A DNA stretch of 49,415 nucleotides from Spirogloea muscicola (GCA_009602725.1 WELB01000045.1:619898-669312); one strand, 5' to 3'. Shown: positions 1 to 14,252, counted from the first letter of the stretch. The notes: generated by a model from the letters alone, not told the origin. Numbers and translations: made by a program.

Positions 1-76
1 CGCGTCGCTACCCCGCGGCCGCGCCGCCGCGCCCGCGGCCTCCCTCCTCCGCCCGCTCCTGCTCTCTCGGCCCGCC

Positions 77-2324
77 ATGGCCGCCCCCGCCCCCCGGTCC
101 GTCCACTTCGCCACCCGCCGGCCCGCCCTCTTGCCCCTGGCGTCCGCGCACTTAGCATCCTGGCGGCTCTTTTGCGGCAGAGCCGCGCCAGCTTCTCTCC
201 ATCTGCTCAGCTCAATGACCTGCTGTCCTGCTGCTCGGTGGTCTTGTTCCCTGCAGCCCTGCCAGCTTCGTGAGGGGCCCCGCTCCCGCACCAGAGCCAG
301 CTGCGCAGAGGGGTTCTCTGCCAGCCTCCTCGGCCTCCCTCGCCGAGGCTCAGGAGGTCTCGACCAGCTCGGGGGCTGGATCCAGTCCAGCTCAGCTCAC
401 CTACTTGGAGGTCAGCTCCCGGCGGGCAGCAGACCTGCAAAATTTTTGCGCGTGAGCGCAGCTGACTGGCCATTCCATCTCGACCGCCTTGCTGGCAAGC
501 TGACTGAGTGAGAGGCTGTGGCTAAGGCCGTAAGCGTGCAGCAGTCAGTTGCTCACCTTTAGCCTACTGCCAGCTTGGAGCCGGGCTGAGCTGCAATCTT
601 CGTCTCTCAGATCATTCCACAGTAGTTTTGTGGGAGTCATGCAGGGAAATAGCTGGCTCTGGAACGTAGCAGGTGTCAATGTCCTTCTGGACCCTGTGCT
701 TGTGGGTGAGCTTGACTTCAACATGCCATTTCTTTATTCAGCAAAGAAGAAGGTTCTGAAAGATTTTTCAGTGAGTACTTGATCCTTTTCCACCATGATA
801 GGCTATTAACCTGTTGTCCCGATCTCCATGTGCATAAATCTTGGTGTGTTGTGCCTTACTTTCTTTATGGTCGCCTCAAAGCTTTGGGTGTGACATTCAG
901 TGTGTTGTCATTCCTAGTCTGGCCCCCATCTTCGAATCTGTGTTTGGAAGCTTTATCTGATTGCTGTCATGTGCTCTTGCTTCCATGTCTCTGTCGTGCA
1001 GCTGGAGCAGCTCCCACCACTTGACTGTCTGCTAATCACTCAGAGTCTGGATGACCATTGCCACAAGAAGACCCTGGGGCCTCTCGCGCAGAAGCTGCCA
1101 GACTTACGCGTCATTGCTACTCCAAATGCAGAGGCCTTTCTGAGCAAGCATTTCAAAAATGTCAGTCAGCTTCCTGGGCTTATCCTGAAGGATGCTCAAA
1201 TTGCGTCCTTTGTTTGTGACGGATGCACGACAGAAACTTGGGTTGTTTGAACCTGTCTGCCAATGATGCTAAGTTGCAGTTGTGGCCTTCTCAGCAGTTG
1301 CTTGAAGCATGCAGGTGACATATCTTTCCCCTGGCGAAAGCACATCTTTCACGGGGTCCAACAATGTGGAGCTAACTGTCAAGGCCACAGCAGGCCCTGT
1401 TCTGGGGCCCCCTTGGCAGCGTCCTGAGAACGGGTGAGTGTTGCATGAGAACAGGACCATGTGAATGTTCTTGCACTTGCAACAAGAGTCTGGTGCACTC
1501 GAAACAACGATCACCGTCATGGCAATTCACAAGGTATTTGCAGAAGACGCAGTTGGTCAGTAAAAAGAAAATTGAATGTACTCTGATAGCAGTTGAAGAC
1601 GTTGAGCCTGTCAGAATACTGCTTCCTGTCCTTTCACTCCCAGTGAACAAGTGCCCATAGTGCAATGCCAGGTATATAGTCCGCGCAAAGGATCCCAAAG
1701 TTTCGTTGTACTACGAGCCTCACTGCGTCTTTAAGGAGGAGAGCTTGGAAGGCGAGCAAGTAGATGTGCTTGTCTCTCCGGTGGTGAAGCAGACGCTCCC
1801 TTTCTACTCACTTGTCTCTGGACAAGATGACGCAGTTCGACTTGCACGGAAGCTGCAAGCCAAGTGAGCTATTACCATACTAAGCTTTTACTACTGCTTT
1901 CAGAATACGTTCTTGAGCACTGGTCTAAGCACATAAGTTTCCCTCATAACAAAGTACTAATGGATGCTGGGTTGCATGCTCTGCAACAGGTATGTCGTAC
2001 CTACGGCAAATGCAGAAGCTAATGCCTCCGGTCTTCTGGCACTTATTGTTAAAGCCGTCGGCACAGTGGACAATTTTGAGGTCAGCAAGCCAGCATACCA
2101 CTTGCTGGTGGAGGGAGTATCTTGTGGCCATGCGTGTGTAGGGGAGTATGTTGACCAACTCCTGCCTCTCACAAGACAAGGTTGGTGATGACTTGCAGCA
2201 GCAGGTACTGATATTGTGCAATGGTCGTATGCACGTGCAGAAACTGCTCAGTGAGCTGGTCAAGGATGCGAAGGTGCTGAAGCCTGAGCCAGGACAACCC
2301 TTAGAGATTCCCTCCTTGCAGTAA
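77..2324 (+). CDS. Metallo-beta-lactamase-fold hydrolase (UlaG-like, plant/cyanobacterial type)
   Basis: Seven coding exons are readable. The six after the first are 645-770, 1002-1160, 1315-1433, 1672-1863, 1990-2080 and 2241-2324, all GT-AG with phases that close. The first coding part ends at 410 (...LTYLE) and joins GNSWLW at 645. Visible family features are the N-terminal strand LTYLEGNSWLW, NVLLDPVLVG, the metal-site-like stretch LLITQSLDDHCHKKTL (DDHCH in place of the usual HxHxDH), and the tail KVLKPEPGQPLEIPSLQ then stop. Such proteins are predicted metal-dependent hydrolases, often in plastids; the substrate is unknown. The start is uncertain: ATG 77 opens an Ala/Arg-rich, transit-peptide-like segment in another frame, and a 70-nt phase-0 intron (239-308) would join the two. 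Confidence is high for the family and low for the first exon. Confidence 0.85.
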
Positions 2325-3301
2325 GTACACCTCCATATTCTAGCTCAAAGAGTTACCTGACTGTGACAACAGTGTGTAGATACTGAGACATCCTCACATT
2401 AGACATTGCCCAGCTTATCTGGCAAAGCTGTTCTCACTAGAAAGACATAGTGCTCGCAAGCCATGCTGCTTGCAAGGACCTCATGTGCCTCACTAGCAAT
2501 ACTCAGTGCTTGCAAGCCATGCTGCTTGCAAGGACGGCATTGGCGTTCATTTGACATGAATAGCTGGCAATCAATGCCACAGTAGTAGAGGAAATGCATA
2601 AGTCTGACAAGCGGCGCAATGGAGTTGAGTCAACTCAACAGTCCTACAGCAGAGTTTTGCATGACATGACAAAATTGCAAAGAATGCTTCAAACGTTGGC
2701 AGCAACTATACAAGGTTATGAATCAGTATCCTGTCAAGACTGTGTGCGTGAGCTCGAGCTTAGTTGAAATGACAACCAATCATGTTAGGGCAAGGGTGGA
2801 GCTTCTTGTTTCTCAAACCAAGGGAATATTGACAAGGATCTGTCAAGTTCTATTGATTTCCCAGTCCTAGTTTTCATCTTCGGTGTCTGGATTAAATGAC
2901 AACATTCTTGTTTGTTTGAGAGTCGGTAATTGTTCTGCCACCTGGCCAGGAGATTATGACAAAGTGATCAGCTACTTGTCAACAAGGACAAGTTACAAAC
3001 TCGCAAATAAGAATCTCTGTGGAATGCATGAGACATGGACGTGGCATGCTGCTAAACCCTACCTCGGTTGGGCCATTAGACGGGCCAACAGATTCCGACT
3101 TCCGCTTTCGAAATTGGTGACGGCCGAGTCGTATGTCCTCTGCTTCTTGCTTTCTCATACGCTCTTTTGTCTGTTACATTTGTGATGCCTGGATGGTTGT
3201 CAGCAGGACAGCGGCATTGAGCCAGCCACGCATCATACATGCTGGCCACAGCCACAAGTTATGGCTTCATAAAATCACTATTTACTGCACTGTGAAGAAT
3301 G
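2325..3301. other. Intergenic region between convergent genes
   Basis: AT-richer DNA between the 3' ends of the hydrolase and the TPR gene. Short open frames near 2883-3185 and 3133-3432 show no recognisable motif, and the second overlaps the last TPR exon on the other strand. The only structure seen is the repeated palindromic unit at 2451-2535. Confidence 0.6.
2451..2535. repeat. Two 29-bp direct repeats with an internal palindrome
   Basis: Units at 2451-2479 and 2507-2535 differ at one base and are spaced 56 bp apart. Each contains GCAAGCCATGCTGCTTGC, an imperfect palindrome able to form a short hairpin. No function can be assigned. Confidence 0.75.
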
Positions 3302-4840
3302 TCAGCACAGAGAGCCAACCCGCAGGGGCCCAGACTGGCGAACCTGGTCAAGGGCCTCTTGTAGCTGCTGATAGTCTGGCTCTTGTTTCAATCCGGCTTC
3401 ATATGCTGACACTGCCTGCCATGACCATTTAGTGTCAGACAGAGCCTTCTCCACTGCTTAATTGTCTTACTATATGTACTCTCTCAAACGTACTCACAAG
3501 AAGCTGGCAGCTCTGTGACCTGACCATCAAAACATACCCACTGGGGGCTGAAGGTCACACACAAATGAAGGCGCAAAACATCATCAAGACACATGACTAA
3601 GTACCTCCTCATATCTCCCAAGACCGTGAAGAGCTATGCCCACACGAAGATGAGCCTTTCCCCAGTCTGGCTTCAGCTCCACTGCCTGTGGATGCAGACT
3701 CTCACAGACAGGCGTCAACTTTGTTTGAAGCCCTATCCATGCGAAATGCTCAAGGTCCTGGCCTGCTAGCCCAGCCAACATTGCATGCTTCTTTCCATTG
3801 TATGGATGCTAGATTGGGGATAGTGCAGTGACATACTCTGAGTGCATCCTCGAGCGCCTGCTTGAAGTCCTTGAGACCCGCGTGTGCGGCAGACCTGTTG
3901 CTGAAGAGGACAGCATTCCTGCTCCAAGCAGAGTGCAATAAACCCAATCCTGTCAGCTTGTACATCAAGGATGTGCATGCAGAGCTAGCACTGTCTAGCT
4001 TAGGAGGTCCAGGACGTCAGAGAGAGGAGTTTCCAGACGATGGCCATCTTGTGTCTTCGGTGTCATGTGCCAAAAGGCTAGCTTGTCCACCTGCAGTGAG
4101 GTAGAGTACCTCAATCTAGCCAGCAAGGTCAACAAAATTTAGCTGGCTGGTCACAAGGCGGGCACTGCTGGCTCACTGAGGCGTCAAAACGATGGCCCTG
4201 CCGAAGCACTGCACAGCCTCCTTGTACTTGCCCTTCCCAAAGGCCGCATTACCCTTCTCTTTGGACTTGGCTGCCTGCCAGCACAGGACCAATTGCGCAT
4301 CACAATCCTCTCGTCGTCGTTGCTAAGACAAATGCCTCCGCAAATTCATAATAGGCCTCGCATAGCAGGGCCCAGCTCAGCAGCCGCAACCACGGCCTGG
4401 GCAACTGCATGCAGATGCAGCAGTACCTCAAGGATAAGGGGAGGACCTCAGTTTCTGCGCGCGACGGCGTAGCTGCTGGAAGCTCTTGGCCAGGAGCGTC
4501 CGCCGTGGGCACGAACGTGGCACCTGCAAAGTCCTACGGCAAGCAACGACTAGGTGGGGTCGTCTGTGTCCGTGACCACTGCTGGCAAAGCTCGACCAGG
4601 ACGAGGACGCGGGCGGCGGGGGATGGAAGCAGCCGCTGGAGTGGCACCGCACGGCTGTACCGACTGAGGCGGCGAGGGGACGTGAGAAGAGGTGCTGCCC
4701 ACCTCGGGGAAGTCGTCGTCATCCTCCTCTGCCGCCGCGCCCGCCGCCGCAGGGGCGTCTGGCCCGCTGCCCTGGCCGCCCGCGGAGTACTCTGGGTGCG
4801 CAAGTGCGCGCCTGCGCGCCCCATCAGAGAGCTGCGCCAT
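3302..4840 (-). CDS. Small three-TPR co-chaperone-like protein
   Basis: Five exons on the minus strand: 4840-4703, 4274-4177, 3918-3837, 3685-3605 and 3415-3302. Lengths sum to 513 nt and the phases close, giving 170 aa. The N-terminus starts MAQLSDGARRRALAHPEYS, then an Ala-rich and acidic stretch (EEDDDDFPE). Three TPR units follow: KEKGNAAFGKGKYKEAVQC, AVLFSNRSAAHAGLKDF and ELKPDWGKAHLRVGIALHG, with a closing helix AVSAYEAGLKQEPDY. These resemble the first TPR domain of HOP/STI1, which binds Hsp70/Hsp90 tails, but no DP repeats or second TPR domain are present, so this is a stand-alone TPR protein and not full HOP. Client binding is inferred. The 428-nt first intron is the least certain splice. 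Confidence 0.8.
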
Positions 4841-4890
4841 GGCCACAGGAAGGCTGGAGCTCGTGGCTCGCCCGAGTGTGGGTCTAGGGT

Positions 4891-5076
4891 TCAGTTGTAG
4901 GGTTGAGCCGGAGCGGGGGCGGCGGGCGCACCGGCCCAGGCGGCCTTGGCGTCGTCGTGGAAGCCGTCGCGGTGGAGGAGGTGGCCGTAGGGCTGCAGGA
5001 ACTTGGGCACGCGGCGCACGTACTCGGGCGCGCCCTTGAGCGGCCGCCCGCCGCCGGCGGTGCCGCCGCCGCGCAT
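4891..5076 (-). CDS. Possible 61-aa open frame, unidentified
   Basis: A minus-strand frame begins with a Gly-rich stretch and then reads PEYVRRVPKFLQPYGHLLHR before an Ala/Pro tail ending PYN and stop. The middle is not low-complexity and looks protein-like; it vaguely recalls the N-terminus of KIAA1143/DUF4604 proteins, but I cannot support that name. It lies just upstream of the TPR gene start and next to the palindromic retro-insertion, so it may be a short gene, a 5' exon or a remnant cut by the insertion. Confidence 0.3.
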   Translation of the reverse strand: MRGGGTAGGGRPLKGAPEYVRRVPKFLQPYGHLLHRDGFHDDAKAAWAGAPAAPAPAQPYN

Positions 5077-5134
5077 GGCCGGACGGCAGCACTGCGGCTG
5101 CTGCTGTCACCGGAGCGGCTGCGGGCGGCAGCCA

Positions 5135-5645
5135 GGTGCTGGAGCGGCCGCCAGAGAGAAGGGCTCGCCCATTGAGAATATGGGCTGGAACAGCCAGCCC
5201 AGAAAAGAATGAACAGAGTACAAGAAGAGGGGGGGGGAAGCCAGGCGAAGCCCTAAGGCGAAGCAGCAGAAATGACAAGCACACAAGAAAGAACAAAGCA
5301 GCTACTAACCACTCAGTAACCCCTGCTAAGCAGCCGCAGGTCGGAGAGGCTATGCCGGTAGACTTTCCTGCAGCCGGGTCGCTGGAGCAAGTGTATCGCA
5401 TGCGCTTGGCCGTCTCGCTGCAGAGGACCCTAGCCTCTGTGATTTGCGGCTGCTTAGCAGGGGTTACTGAGTAATTTGTAGCTGCTTTCTTTCTTTGTGT
5501 GCTTTGGTTTCCTTAGCGCTTCCTCTGGCTTCCTCTGGCCCCCTTCTCGTTCTTTGTTCATTCTTTTTTGGGCTGGCTTGTCCAGCCCCTATCCTCAATG
5601 GGCGAGCCCTTTCTTATGCTCCTGGTGCTGGAGCGGCCGCCAGAG
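5135..5645. mobile_element. Head-to-head LINE 3'-end dimer flanked by a 22-bp target duplication
   Basis: Identical 22-bp direct repeats at 5135-5156 and 5624-5645 (both start GGTGCTGGAGCGGCCGCC) enclose two inverted copies of one sequence. The left arm (5157-about 5345) is the reverse complement of the right arm (about 5425-5623). Each arm carries the LINE ORF end SDLRLLSRGY-stop (frame visible at 5430-5474), the pyrimidine-rich 3' region, the hairpin GGGCTGG...CCAGCCC and the terminal CAATGGGCGAGC. Both 3' ends face outward. The spacer (5346-5424) adds upstream ORF coding for RMRLAVSLQRTLA. The insertion separates the divergent TPR and TMEM33 genes. Confidence 0.8.
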
Positions 5646-5732
5646 GCCCCGTTCGAGGCTGGCCCCTCACTGCCAGTGCCCTCCAGCGCCGCCCGCCTCG
5701 CCTCGCCTCGCCTCGCCCGCCGCGCCGCCGCC

Positions 5733-7993
5733 ATGGCCGCCGCGCCGCCGCCGGCGTTCGGGGACTTCGACTTCGACAGCAGCGCGGCGTGGCTGGAGTA
5801 CGCGCGCAACCTCACCATCCCGCCCGCCGCCGACCAGGCCGCCGCGCTGCGCCGCGTGCGCCAAAAGTGGTTCCAGCGTAACGTCGTGAGCCCTCCTCCG
5901 AGCCCGCTGCCGTCTCCCCGCGTCCCCGCCGGTAGACTCTGCGCGTCCACTACGGATCTCTGCTGCCACTACTTGGCATTCACAAAGCGCCGTCGCAGCA
6001 CGTCCTCTGTGCACCAAGCATTTTGTTCCACTGCTTTCAGAGCCTGCGCTCCTGTCAGCTCCTTCACCTGCCACTTCTGGCTGCACAGGATCCGAGCTTC
6101 CAAGTGGATGCGCCGCTCCCGAGCACCCCCGCCGCATGCCCAAGCCCGCGCTCTACCTCCGGCACTGGCGCTAGCGCCCGGCCTAATGTCTACCGACGGC
6201 CCAGCACGTCCAGGCCTGCCGACGAAGCCACGACGAGTAGAGGTCCTGCACCTAGGCTCCATCAGCACACTGGAAGTTCTCGCCAATCAGCTCAAGCTGT
6301 TTCCACGGGGCCGCTGTCAAAGCCACGCCCTTTCTCAAGCACCTGGGTCTTCGCTGGGCGTGCCTATAGGTGGTGGAGCCTCGCCTGCAGGAGGTGCTGC
6401 AGAGGCAGGGCGAGGGCCTACGGGAGGCATGCTGAGCTTCTGGCAGAAGCACAGCAAGACAGTCCTCTTCCTGGCGACCGTGTGGGTGAGGGGCTTGCTG
6501 CAATCGCTTGTGCTTGCTCAGTGGCCTTGCACCAATACGGTCGTTGCAGTCCATCTGCCGTATCGTAAGGTGCAGCAAAGCCTGTGCAGGTGCTGGTGAT
6601 GGCAGTGGTGCACATCCTCCCCTTCACTCCGCGCAGGCTGTCGCAGCGGGCCTTCCGCTTCTCTCTCCTCGGTTCAATGGTTGCCGCACTCACCTCCCTG
6701 TACATCCAGCATGGGGTGAGCTCCCCCAATACTGGATTACATGGCCATGCTGGTTCATTGAGCAGCACTTGGCTCAGTACTCCGGCAGCTGCAATGCCTA
6801 GTACAACTTCGTGGTGATGAGTGCTGGTGTAACAGCTGGTGATGAGGGCTTATGTACAAAGGAAATAGATGAATTGGTGACATACCGTACAGATGGATGA
6901 TTTTCCTTGAATCTGTACTACTTATAGTGCTGCTCAGTGTCAAGGCGGTGAAAGCTTGGGCTTGTGCTGGCTGCACACATGTGCAGCTTCCTGCAGCGCT
7001 GCAGCTGGAGGCGCTTAGAGCCTGGCTGCAGCGCGCCTCCTCCAGCGGTGACCTCATTCAGCTGCTGCATTCAATCATCTTCCTATCTTCCCCTATGCCG
7101 CTTCAACGTGAGCTTTCTCTACCCTTGACCGAGCAATATCTGCCACATCGCCTGAACAAGTACAAGCTACAAATTTTTGGGACCTTAAACATGGATGATG
7201 ACACTTGCTCTTGTAGCTCCTGGTTGCAGTGGCTCTCTTGCCCTGCGCAAGTGCAGCTCTGCTTCAGGCGGCGTCCCACCTTCGCACTCATTTCAGTGCC
7301 ACACAAATATACCGGTACTGTGATAGCACAGCCTTACCATCACATGTCCAAGAGTTGTGCTCATCGGTGTGCCCTTAAGGGGCTTCAGGGTGATGCATGA
7401 GACACGACCCAGCTGCCAAGCAGTGTGACAGTCTCGTGTTGCTCGTCCCAAGCAGGACATACCTTGCTGGCCCATGCATGTGGCTACAACAAAATGCCAA
7501 TCAGGTGCAACAGTTCGCAGCTTCGACGGCCCTTGGCCTTGGCTTTCTTCTCATTTTCCTCCTTTTCACGTAAGGCTCTTGGCCCTCGTCTAAGGTCCGG
7601 GACGGCCATTGTGTGTCAAGGGAGCTGGGTCCTGCCTTCTCAAGTTCTTGCTCCTCTCTGACCGAGCAATCTCCTTGATGGCAGGCCGAATCGAAACTTC
7701 CTCCAAGTAGTTCTCTACTGGCAGGTGAGCTCCACTCCCCTGCATGCTCACCCTCAACATTGCACCTTTGAAATTGAAGATGACAGAAGGAGTATGGCAT
7801 ATCCTGAGCCTCTTTTTATGTGGCGCCATGGCAGCTTCTCAGGCTGCAGTACCATGCTCCAAGCACTGCAGCCCGGCAGCGGCAGGCATGGCAGGTCGTG
7901 GGACAGCAGGTCGAGCCTCTGCTGCACCGCTTTGTCCCAGCAGCTCTCCCGCTCCTTGCCAGAGCCAAGGCCTGGTTCACCACTCCACGTTGA
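5733..7993 (+). CDS. TMEM33/POM33-family membrane protein (plant type)
   Basis: Nine exons: 5733-5885, 6089-6242, 6391-6485, 6590-6715, 6987-7107, 7230-7314, 7453-7569, 7685-7724 and 7850-7993. The phases close to 344 aa, the usual length of plant homologues. An N-terminal helical segment (WLEYARNLTIPPA...VRQKWFQRNVDPSFQVD) and a Ser/Pro-rich linker precede membrane segments: VLFLATVWVLVMAVVHILPF, SLLGSMVAALTSLYIQHG, LIQLLHSIIFLSSP and TALGLGFLLIFLLF. Conserved family marks are RRLSQRAFRFSLLGS, NFLQVVLYWQ and the C-terminal YHAPSTAARQ...LHRFVPAA. Yeast and human relatives act in ER tubules and at nuclear pores; that role here is inferred. Exon 2/3 and 8/9 junctions are the weakest. The ATG lies 88 bp from the retro-insertion. 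Confidence 0.88.
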
Positions 7994-9390
7994 ATCATCT
8001 CATCTGTACTACACCTAAGGTATCTGCCTGAGCTTGATGTGTTCCATAGCAAAGATAGCTTGGAGTGCACAAGACGTGTCAGACACGTGCGCCTCAATAA
8101 GATGCTGACCAGGTGAGATATCCTGATTAGCCGAACCTAGAGGCTTGCACAACTCATAAGTTGCTTGAGTGCACTCTCACGGTAACATTCGCAGCTCCCT
8201 CAGCAGAGGACTTCAGGCCACTGCTCAATCGCCTCAGGTCTAAGGTTTAGAAGTGCGGTGCGTTCGAGCAGCTCAGAAGATGGCACATGACCAGCAGGGC
8301 CAGCTTCATAATATTCCACTCATGCAACTCCATCCGAGGGCAGCAAGTTGTTCTGTACAGGACGAGTCCAGAACTCTCTCAAGTGTGTGCTGAGACATTT
8401 GTCATTGGGCCATCTGTCAACCACCATGGGTCTGTGGTCCATGGTACATGTTGTACCTAGTATCAGCATCATCCATCAAGTCCTCCTGTCTAGTGCCTCG
8501 CTGAGGTCAATAAGGCACAAGCAACAGCATCTACTGCTCCTGTAGTAGATGCCTGAACATGAGTGTTGCTGGTTCTATTCATAAACTGTGGTTGGCTCCT
8601 ACCACGAGCTTAGTAGGCGGAGGCTTAATGAAGCCAGTAGGTAGCCACTGCTTACAATCACTGTACACACTCTTTCAAGCTTCCAAGCTTTAGCTAGCTT
8701 GGATTGTTGGTTTATGTTGTTTTCCCAACCTAACATGGCCTTGTCCTCACCTATCAATAAGGAGATGTCACCTCCAAGCTAAGCAGTGCCATAATCGATA
8801 CTGAATCACCTGCTCTGACATACATTCTCCCTCTTTGCACTAGTAGGCTCGAGTTGTCGATACTGCTGTTCAAATAACAATATCTACCAACTATGGTCTT
8901 CATACATTGGAGTGCAGTGGGATAACGCGAATGTTGCACAGTATGAAGTGGATTGAAAGCATGTACCTGATTGCCGAAACTTGTCGGTTGTCACTTGACT
9001 TGCAAAGTAACTGCTGTGCCCTGTGGCCTTGAGCTGTGGAATACCAACATAACCAGCAAGTTTTAGCAGAAGACATGCAGCTGGAGATAGCTGCTATCAA
9101 TACGAGTTGCCTACTGTAAGGCGCAGAGGTGATCCAACAAGGCATAGGTATAATAATGCCATGCAGGCCGCATGCACCACTCACTGACAAAGCAATACAA
9201 GGAGATTGTCACTCACCGACTGCCAGGCAACTGTCTGATGGCAAGGGCAGTGCCCACAGGCGTGCCTCGTGATGGTACTGATGATGCTAGGGTTGCTTCA
9301 GCTACCCAATGGACCTTTCCTGCCCATCCCGTGGCAACTCAATCAAGAACCTCGTCCACAGGTTACTTCTCCCCGTTTCGTGCCTTTTGT
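7994..9390. other. Intergenic region between convergent genes
   Basis: About 1.4 kb between the 3' ends of the TMEM33 gene and ELP3. Only short frames with no recognisable motif are present; no tRNA-like fold, transposon end or long repeat was noticed. Confidence 0.5.
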
Positions 9391-12147
<2,757 letters not shown>

Positions 12148-12239
12148 CTCTCATCAAGGCCCTCACTCCCGAGCTCCGCGCTTGCGCCGGCTTGGCGTGA
12201 GGGCCTTCAGCTAGCCCGTTGAGCTGGCCGCCCAGTGAC
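12148..12239. promoter_or_regulatory. Compact divergent promoter of ELP3 and Whirly
   Basis: About 90 bp separates the provisional ELP3 start (12147, minus) from the first in-gene ATG of Whirly (12240, plus). Both genes must share this GC-rich segment for transcription or have 5' UTRs that overlap. No TATA-like sequence is seen. Confidence 0.4.
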
Positions 12240-13796
12240 ATGCACGCCTCGGCCAGACCGGACTACGCACCCCCGGGTGCCCCGAACGCCGGCCAGGCTG
12301 CTCGCGCCCAGCCGCTGAACTGTCGAGCGAGCCCCCCCGCCGCGCTGCTCCGGCAGATGGCCCTGCTCGCCGGCTGTTCGTGAACCACACAATCTACAAG
12401 GGCAAGGCAGCTCTGGCCATGCACCCCATCCAGCCCGTATACCGGCTCCTGGAGGTGGGTGGCGGCTACTCTCCATGGGCGGCGGCTACTCTTCAGGGGG
12501 GCCAGCACTCTCTGAGCTGGCTTCTTTTCATACCTGCATCGTCCTCGGAGCTCACACCTCCTGCGCTCTCTGTGGGGGCTTTGGCGCTCAGAACAATAGC
12601 GCGACTGTCCACAGAGAAGGCTCCCTCTTCCTCGAATTTGCTCCAGCAATGGCACTACGCGAGTATGACTGGAGCAGGAAGCAGGTAGGTCGCCCATAAC
12701 CAAGACTAGCGCTGCATGCAATCATCTGAACATCCAGAGTACGCTTGTGTCATGCAGGCAGCTTTCTTGCACTGCTGTTTCCAGCCTTCTTGATCGTAGA
12801 TGCAGTTGTTTACTTGCCCTGTGTGCAGACGTTTGCACTGTCTGTCACAGAAATCGGGCACCTCCTGTGCCTCACGCCAGACGGCTCGTGTGAGTTTTAC
12901 CACGACCCGAACAAGGGCAAGAGGTGTTGCATCTTCCTGGTGATCCCTCTCAACTACTAGCAGCTGCTTTGACCAGGATCGCATGTGCTGCGCTTACAGC
13001 ACCCTGCCCCTCCGTCCTAGTATGTGAATGAGCAGAGACGGCATGGGGCTTCACTACTTGCCTAAATTGAAATAATCTGTGTACAAGTTGCAGCAAGGCT
13101 GACGACTTAATTGTGTAGCTGCCTGTTTCAATTGTCATCAGGAAAGATGACCTGAATGTTTTGCCTGTGCAGTGAGGAGGGAAAGATCAGAAAAGTACTG
13201 AGGATAGAACCGGCGCCAGATGGTGGAACATATTTCTTCAACCTAAGTATCCATCTTCTTCAACCTGAGTATCCATCAAGACAGCTGCTTATGGCTGATG
13301 CTGGCTGGCGCTTAGTTGCACAAATCTTCAGTCACACGCCTGAACGCCTGCTGAGATGCTCATGGCCTTGCGGATATGCACAGTGGCAACCTGTGACACT
13401 GCTTCTGATTGCCTGTGACACGTATGCAGATGTAAGAAACCAGCTCAGTGGCATTGATGAAAGGATTGGTCTGCCCATTCTTCATGCGGAATTTGCTGTG
13501 ATGCGAACTGCCATGAATGTGAGTTGCATGCCCCTTGTAACATATGGCCAGTGCCCATGCTATCCGTTGCTCTGCTATCAGCATACTACACGGGCAAGTT
13601 GTTAGTAAGTTCATCACTGTGGTTCATAATTGGGCTGCACTCCTTGCATCCTCTCACACAAATTGGTGGGATGTGTCAGTTTGTTCTTCCCTACCTTATG
13701 GGCTGGCATGCTTTGGTCGACCCTACAGTGCTGAATTCTTTAGCATTCCATCACAATTCCTCAGATGGATTGCGAGACGACGAGTTTGACTTCTGA
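12240..13796 (+). CDS. WHY: Whirly single-stranded DNA-binding protein
   Basis: Six exons: about 12240-12454, 12592-12684, 12829-12923, 13173-13246, 13430-13518 and 13680-13796. Diagnostic stretches are VNHTIYKGKAALAMHPIQP (contains the Whirly KGKAAL DNA-binding motif), LFLEFAPAMALREYDWSRKQ, FALSVTEIGHLL, CEFYHDPNKGKS then EEGKIRKVLRIEPAPDGG, and LPILHAEFAVMRTAMNFVLP then YLMGWHALVDP. Whirlies form tetramers that bind ssDNA and protect plastid and mitochondrial genomes; some act in the nucleus. The acidic, aromatic tail DDEFDF ends the protein. The N-terminus is unresolved: ATG 12240 is in a different frame from KGKAAL, and a seven-C run at 12332-12338 lies between them, so a missed splice or a homopolymer error is likely. 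Confidence 0.93.
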
Positions 13797-14252
13797 TTGT
13801 CTTGAGCACACAGTAGTAATAATTTGAGACCTGTCAACTAGCTTCTACCATTTTTGCTGTGAACAATAGATTAAGAACATGTACAGATTAAACCATGCAC
13901 CAAATAAAGCATCTGATACTTCAGCTGCTGCCAGATCAACATCAAGGGCCATTGCAAGATTGAGAGAGTCTGTCCTTCAAGATCGAGGTGCCATGCAGCA
14001 TGCTTGCAGCTCATGTTCTATGCAAACGGTTGCATCAGCAATCAAAGAGTGATGTGAGTAACTTGGTATCGAAGCTACCAGCCTAGGGTGGTCGCTTAAG
14101 CATTCAAGGGGACTAATGCTTATCCAAAGAGTGCCATCGTTGCTTGTTGACCTTGGATGCTGAGGAATTGCCTGAAGATCCCCCAGTGCTGCTTCGACTC
14201 TGCAATTCTAGGTCACGTAACTTGTAGTGTACATAGGTTGGTGCTTCCTACT
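13797..14252. other. Intergenic region between convergent genes
   Basis: Downstream region shared by Whirly and the short-chain dehydrogenase. No open frame, repeat or RNA gene was recognised. Confidence 0.5.

Noticed and set aside
4550-5401. A 283-aa minus-strand frame across the TPR gene start and the retro-insertion
   Set aside because: It joins transposon sequence to exon 1 of the TPR gene; only the part from Met 4840 to the splice donor at 4703 is supported.
5568-6599. A 343-aa plus frame over the TMEM33 5' half
   Set aside because: Only its part at 6391-6485 is coding in this frame; the remainder is intron or another frame, as shown by the closed exon model.
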